From positions 248,001 through 312,000 of the forward strand of contig NZ_FQVI01000002.1 in NCBI RefSeq assembly GCF_900129135.1: a DNA stretch of 64,000 nt. Reading direction: 5' to 3'. The notes beneath the pieces were generated by a model, which saw only the letters and a list, made by a program, of their open reading frames with translations, did no database searches and was not told the origin of the DNA. Positions 61,171-64,000 of this stretch are shown piece by piece. This stretch comes from Lactonifactor longoviformis DSM 17459 (GTDB lineage: Bacteria; Bacillota; Clostridia; Lachnospirales; Lachnospiraceae). The position numbers and the translations under genes are program-made. The first letter of the stretch is position 1. Each line of letters begins with the position of its first letter.

Positions 61171-64000
61171 ATGTGTCAATATACGAATTTAGAAGTGATA
61201 TATATATCTCCGTCCAGCAAGCTGCTGCGCGGAAAGGACAGCGGCACCGGCAACCGGGTGGTACTTAAGACCGGGGGACAGGAACATATGACTCTGGAGG
61301 CCGCAGCCCGGCTGCGGCGGGAATATCAGATTATGAAGCAGATAAACAGCCCCCATGTGGTAAAGGCCCTTGGCGAGGTCACGCTGGACGGGCGCTCCTA
61401 TCTGGTGGAGGAATTCTGTCCTGGGATCACGCTGAGCAGGCTGCTGAAACAAGGCGCCCTGGAGATGTCGGACTTCTACCGGATCGCAAAACAGCTGGTG
61501 ATGGGTCTGAGGGACATCCACAAGGCAGGCGTCATCCACAAAGATGTGAATCCCTCCAATATCATGTATGATGCGGAGTCTGGGCGGGTAGTGTTGCTGG
61601 ACTTTGGTATCTCATCCATGTTTATGCATGAGCAGATGTCGGGGACCAGACTTGAAAATATTGAGGGTACTCTCCGCTACATCGCCCCGGAACAGACCGG
61701 ACGGATGAATACGGAGCTGGATTATCGCGCTGATTTTTATTCCCTGGGCATAACACTGTATCAGATGCTGACGGGACATTATCCATTTGACGCGGAGACA
61801 CCCACAGAGCTTGTTTTTTCTCATATTGCGAAGACACCGCCGGATCTTCGCGTGCTTTTGCCCAATGTTCCCCCCATGCTTGCGGCCGTCATAGACAAGC
61901 TCCTCTCCAAGATGGCAGAAGACCGCTATTTAAGCAGCGAGGGTCTTCTCTATGATCTGACGCGCTGTCAAAGAGAAAAGGAGTTTAACCTTGGTGAAAA
62001 GGATTTCAGCCGGCGCTTTGAATTCACCCACCGGCTGTATGGGCGGGAAGAAGAAATCGCCCAGCTGAAGAGTGACTTTAAGGAGGTGGCGGCCGGTTCC
62101 AGGATACTTGTCACCATCAGCGGCTATTCCGGAATTGGAAAAACCTCCCTGGTCAATCAGCTTCAGGAGGAGGCTCTGCGGACAAGCGGTATGTTCCTGC
62201 AGGGGAAATTCGACCAGTATCACGCCAACGTACCCTACTATGCCTTTTTCGAGGCTATCAAACAATTTTGCAGCATGGTTTTTTTAGAGTCAGAGGAGGG
62301 CATCCACAAATGGAAGGAGACACTGTCAGAACATTTGGGCAGCGACGCGGCTTTGCTGACCGGTAAGGTGGCGGAGCTGGCCCTGCTAACCGGCGATCAG
62401 CCAACCCCTGGGGTCATGGGGCCGCTGGAAGAGCGAACCCGGTTCAAATCCGTGTTGGAAAAGTTCCTGTCCCTGCTGACCGCGCCGAAGCATCCCCTGG
62501 TTCTGTTTTTGGACGATGTGCACCGTGCGGATATGGGCTCCTTGGAAATGCTGGAAGAGATGTTCAAAAATGAAGATATCCACGATTTAATGCTCGTCGT
62601 TTGCTACCGCGACAATGAAGTGAGCAGCGAGCATCCGCTTACCCTCAGCCTGAATAAGATAATACAGCGGGGCGGCCGGGTCACGCAGCTTAACCTGCAA
62701 GGGCTGGATCCGGAGAGCACCTCACAGATGCTGGGAGAAATATTCAAAACGGAGGGAGACACAACTTCCGGGCTGGCAGAGATTATCTATAGGAAGACTA
62801 AGGGAAATCCATTTTACATCAAGCAGTTTCTGCGGTTGTGCCATTCAAAAGGCTATCTGAAGCTGAATATGGACACCGGAAGCTGGAACTGGAAGGAGGA
62901 TGAGATACAGGCCTGCCCCGCCCAGGAGAATGTAGTGGACTTCCTGACAGAAAATCTGAGTCAGTTTTCGGATGAGACAATATCCCTGTTATCCTTTGCC
63001 GCCTGCATCGGGCAGAGCTTTTCTGTGGAAGATCTGTCCGTTGTCTGCGGCCTGCCGGAACAGGAAATCAACCGCAGGCTGATTACGGCGGTAGGACAGG
63101 AGGCGGTGTATCCCATTGGGAAGGATGGGAAAACCGGCCGGCAGACCATGTATCAGTTTGCCCACGACCGATTCCAGCAGGTGTTCTATACGGTTTTGTC
63201 TGAAAAGGAGAGGGCAGATGTCCATTACCGGCTTGGAAAGCGGTATGAGGAATGCTCACGCGCCGCAGACGATCTGGACGAACGGGCGTTTGAGATCGCG
63301 GACCATTACGCCAAGGGGCTTGGGGAAGCAACGGACCCGGAAGAGCGGCGCCGGCTTCAGGAGTTCCTGCTGAGTACGGCGCACCGGTGCGGGCTGGTAT
63401 CTGCCTTCGACACGGCGGAACGATACCTTAATCTCCTGCTCTCCCAGTCGGAGCCTAAGCGCCCGGAAAGCCGCCCGTTCCTCACCAAAATCTACATGGA
63501 ATATCATGCGGCACTGTGCAATCTGGTGAAAGAGGAAGAATGCGACCGGATCTACGGGATGCTCTGCAATCTGGTGGCAGAGCCTACCGATCTGATAGAC
63601 AGCTGCTGCCTGCAGATTTCAAGTTTCTCCAATCGGGGCCGGTATGAGGACGCCTTTGAGATCGGACTCGACCTGCTTGGGCAAATGGGGGTCTTCTTCC
63701 CCGGCGGAAATGTAAAGCTGACCCTGGAGCAGGAAATCACATCCTTTTATCAGGAGCGGGAGGCCCTTGGAGCAAAAGATATACTGAATCTCAAAGAAGC
63801 CGGGGACCCGGTGGAAGCTGGGATCAGTAAATTGCTCTGCCGCCTGTGCGGCCCGTCCATTTTCTTTAATCCCGATTATTCCTACTGGACGGTACTTACG
63901 GCTGTACGGCGCATGTTCCGGCATGGCTATACTCCCCACGCTCTGCAGATGTATTCCAACCTAATGATGCCTCTGGGAGAACTGTGCAGGGATTACCGGA
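61171..64000 (+). CDS. Ser/Thr protein kinase fused to AAA-type ATPase and helical repeats, partial
   Basis: 943 residues are visible and the frame is open at the window edge. N-terminal Hanks-type kinase (about 5-270): ATP-site Lys33 (VVLK), catalytic loop VIHKDVNPSNIMYD (Asp125), DFG 144-146, APE 172-174 within LRYIAPEQTGRMNTELDYRADFYSLG. Then an AAA_16/ORC-like P-loop ATPase (Walker A ISGYSGIGKTSLV, about 316-328; Walker B LVLFLDDVHRAD), a winged-helix-like part, and TPR-like helical repeats from about 690. This order and the 'APEQTGRMN' motif are typical of very large proteins that go on to GAF and histidine-kinase domains; that part is outside the window. The ATG follows AAGGGGTGA by 7 bp and is coupled to the c-di-GMP gene. 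Confidence 0.88.
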   Translation, partial: MCQYTNLEVIYISPSSKLLRGKDSGTGNRVVLKTGGQEHMTLEAAARLRREYQIMKQINSPHVVKALGEVTLDGRSYLVEEFCPGITLSRLLKQGALEMSDFYRIAKQLVMGLRDIHKAGVIHKDVNPSNIMYDAESGRVVLLDFGISSMFMHEQMSGTRLENIEGTLRYIAPEQTGRMNTELDYRADFYSLGITLYQMLTGHYPFDAETPTELVFSHIAKTPPDLRVLLPNVPPMLAAVIDKLLSKMAEDRYLSSEGLLYDLTRCQREKEFNLGEKDFSRRFEFTHRLYGREEEIAQLKSDFKEVAAGSRILVTISGYSGIGKTSLVNQLQEEALRTSGMFLQGKFDQYHANVPYYAFFEAIKQFCSMVFLESEEGIHKWKETLSEHLGSDAALLTGKVAELALLTGDQPTPGVMGPLEERTRFKSVLEKFLSLLTAPKHPLVLFLDDVHRADMGSLEMLEEMFKNEDIHDLMLVVCYRDNEVSSEHPLTLSLNKIIQRGGRVTQLNLQGLDPESTSQMLGEIFKTEGDTTSGLAEIIYRKTKGNPFYIKQFLRLCHSKGYLKLNMDTGSWNWKEDEIQACPAQENVVDFLTENLSQFSDETISLLSFAACIGQSFSVEDLSVVCGLPEQEINRRLITAVGQEAVYPIGKDGKTGRQTMYQFAHDRFQQVFYTVLSEKERADVHYRLGKRYEECSRAADDLDERAFEIADHYAKGLGEATDPEERRRLQEFLLSTAHRCGLVSAFDTAERYLNLLLSQSEPKRPESRPFLTKIYMEYHAALCNLVKEEECDRIYGMLCNLVAEPTDLIDSCCLQISSFSNRGRYEDAFEIGLDLLGQMGVFFPGGNVKLTLEQEITSFYQEREALGAKDILNLKEAGDPVEAGISKLLCRLCGPSIFFNPDYSYWTVLTAVRRMFRHGYTPHALQMYSNLMMPLGELCRDYR

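Overview
The window is a chromosomal segment of a low-to-mid GC, endospore-forming Firmicute, most likely a member of the Lachnospiraceae (Clostridia). The evidence is CodY, HrcA with CIRCE operators, a SigK-type sporulation sigma factor, the gene orders comM-dprA-topA-codY and ireB-ruvX-DUF1292-fur-rnj, Bacillota-type -35/-10 promoters and AGGAGG ribosome-binding sites. The genus cannot be fixed from this sequence alone. Most genes are on the minus strand.

Layout. 1-3.3 kb: one half (cut by the window edge) plus the degenerate-site partner of a heterodimeric ABC exporter, then an alpha/beta hydrolase. 3.3-8.6 kb: a purine locus with an NCS2 permease, adenine deaminase, a guanine deaminase preceded by a guanine-type riboswitch with an abutting terminator, and a polyferredoxin. 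8.6-16.8 kb: cupin, tRNA-Gly(GCC), M20 hydrolase, nitroreductase, oligoendopeptidase F, a YtrA-like GntR/ABC operon with a clear operator palindrome, YjbQ and a membrane-anchored amidase. 16.8-21 kb: IMP dehydrogenase, a small membrane protein, and groES-groEL under CIRCE. 21-27 kb: codY, topA, a short dprA and comM. 27-28.2 kb: an unannotated 48-codon gene, a dispersed palindromic repeat and a sigK without pro-sequence. 28-35.6 kb: a long minus-strand run for RNA/tRNA processing and envelope functions (mtaB, ireB, ruvX, DUF1292, fur, rnj, ylbF, an MltG-like protein, trmR-like, U32). 35.7-41.6 kb: an HPr-like protein without the catalytic His, then prmA-rsmE-cysteine desulfurase-thiI, an AEC transporter and a VOC protein. 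41.7-46.7 kb: hrcA-grpE-dnaK-dnaJ under a second CIRCE. 46.9-51.7 kb: a CtBP-like dehydrogenase, a sodium:solute symporter, and uvrB with a LexA-type box.

51.9-64 kb is different in character. It is an accessory signal-transduction island. It holds a cytoplasmic hybrid histidine kinase (PAS-PAS-HisKA-HATPase-REC-REC), a GGDEF gene fragment, an internally deleted IS with matching terminal inverted repeats, a regulator with two winged-helix domains, a histidine-kinase fragment, and a divergent pair made of an HTH regulator and a REC-GGDEF*-EAL-REC-GGDEF protein. Directly downstream of the latter is a very large Ser/Thr-kinase/AAA-ATPase protein that runs off the window. By eye, coding sequence from about 57 kb onward is more GC-rich than the rest. 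The divergent promoter region carries two copies of the same three-half-site operator, 107 bp apart. This is the best candidate here for an undescribed system: a regulator-controlled c-di-GMP and protein-phosphorylation module.

How the parts connect. The purine genes import bases and deaminate adenine to hypoxanthine and guanine to xanthine, with guanine sensed directly by RNA. GuaB and the GTP-sensing CodY lie nearby. HrcA/CIRCE links both chaperone operons. The cysteine desulfurase is placed to supply sulfur to ThiI.
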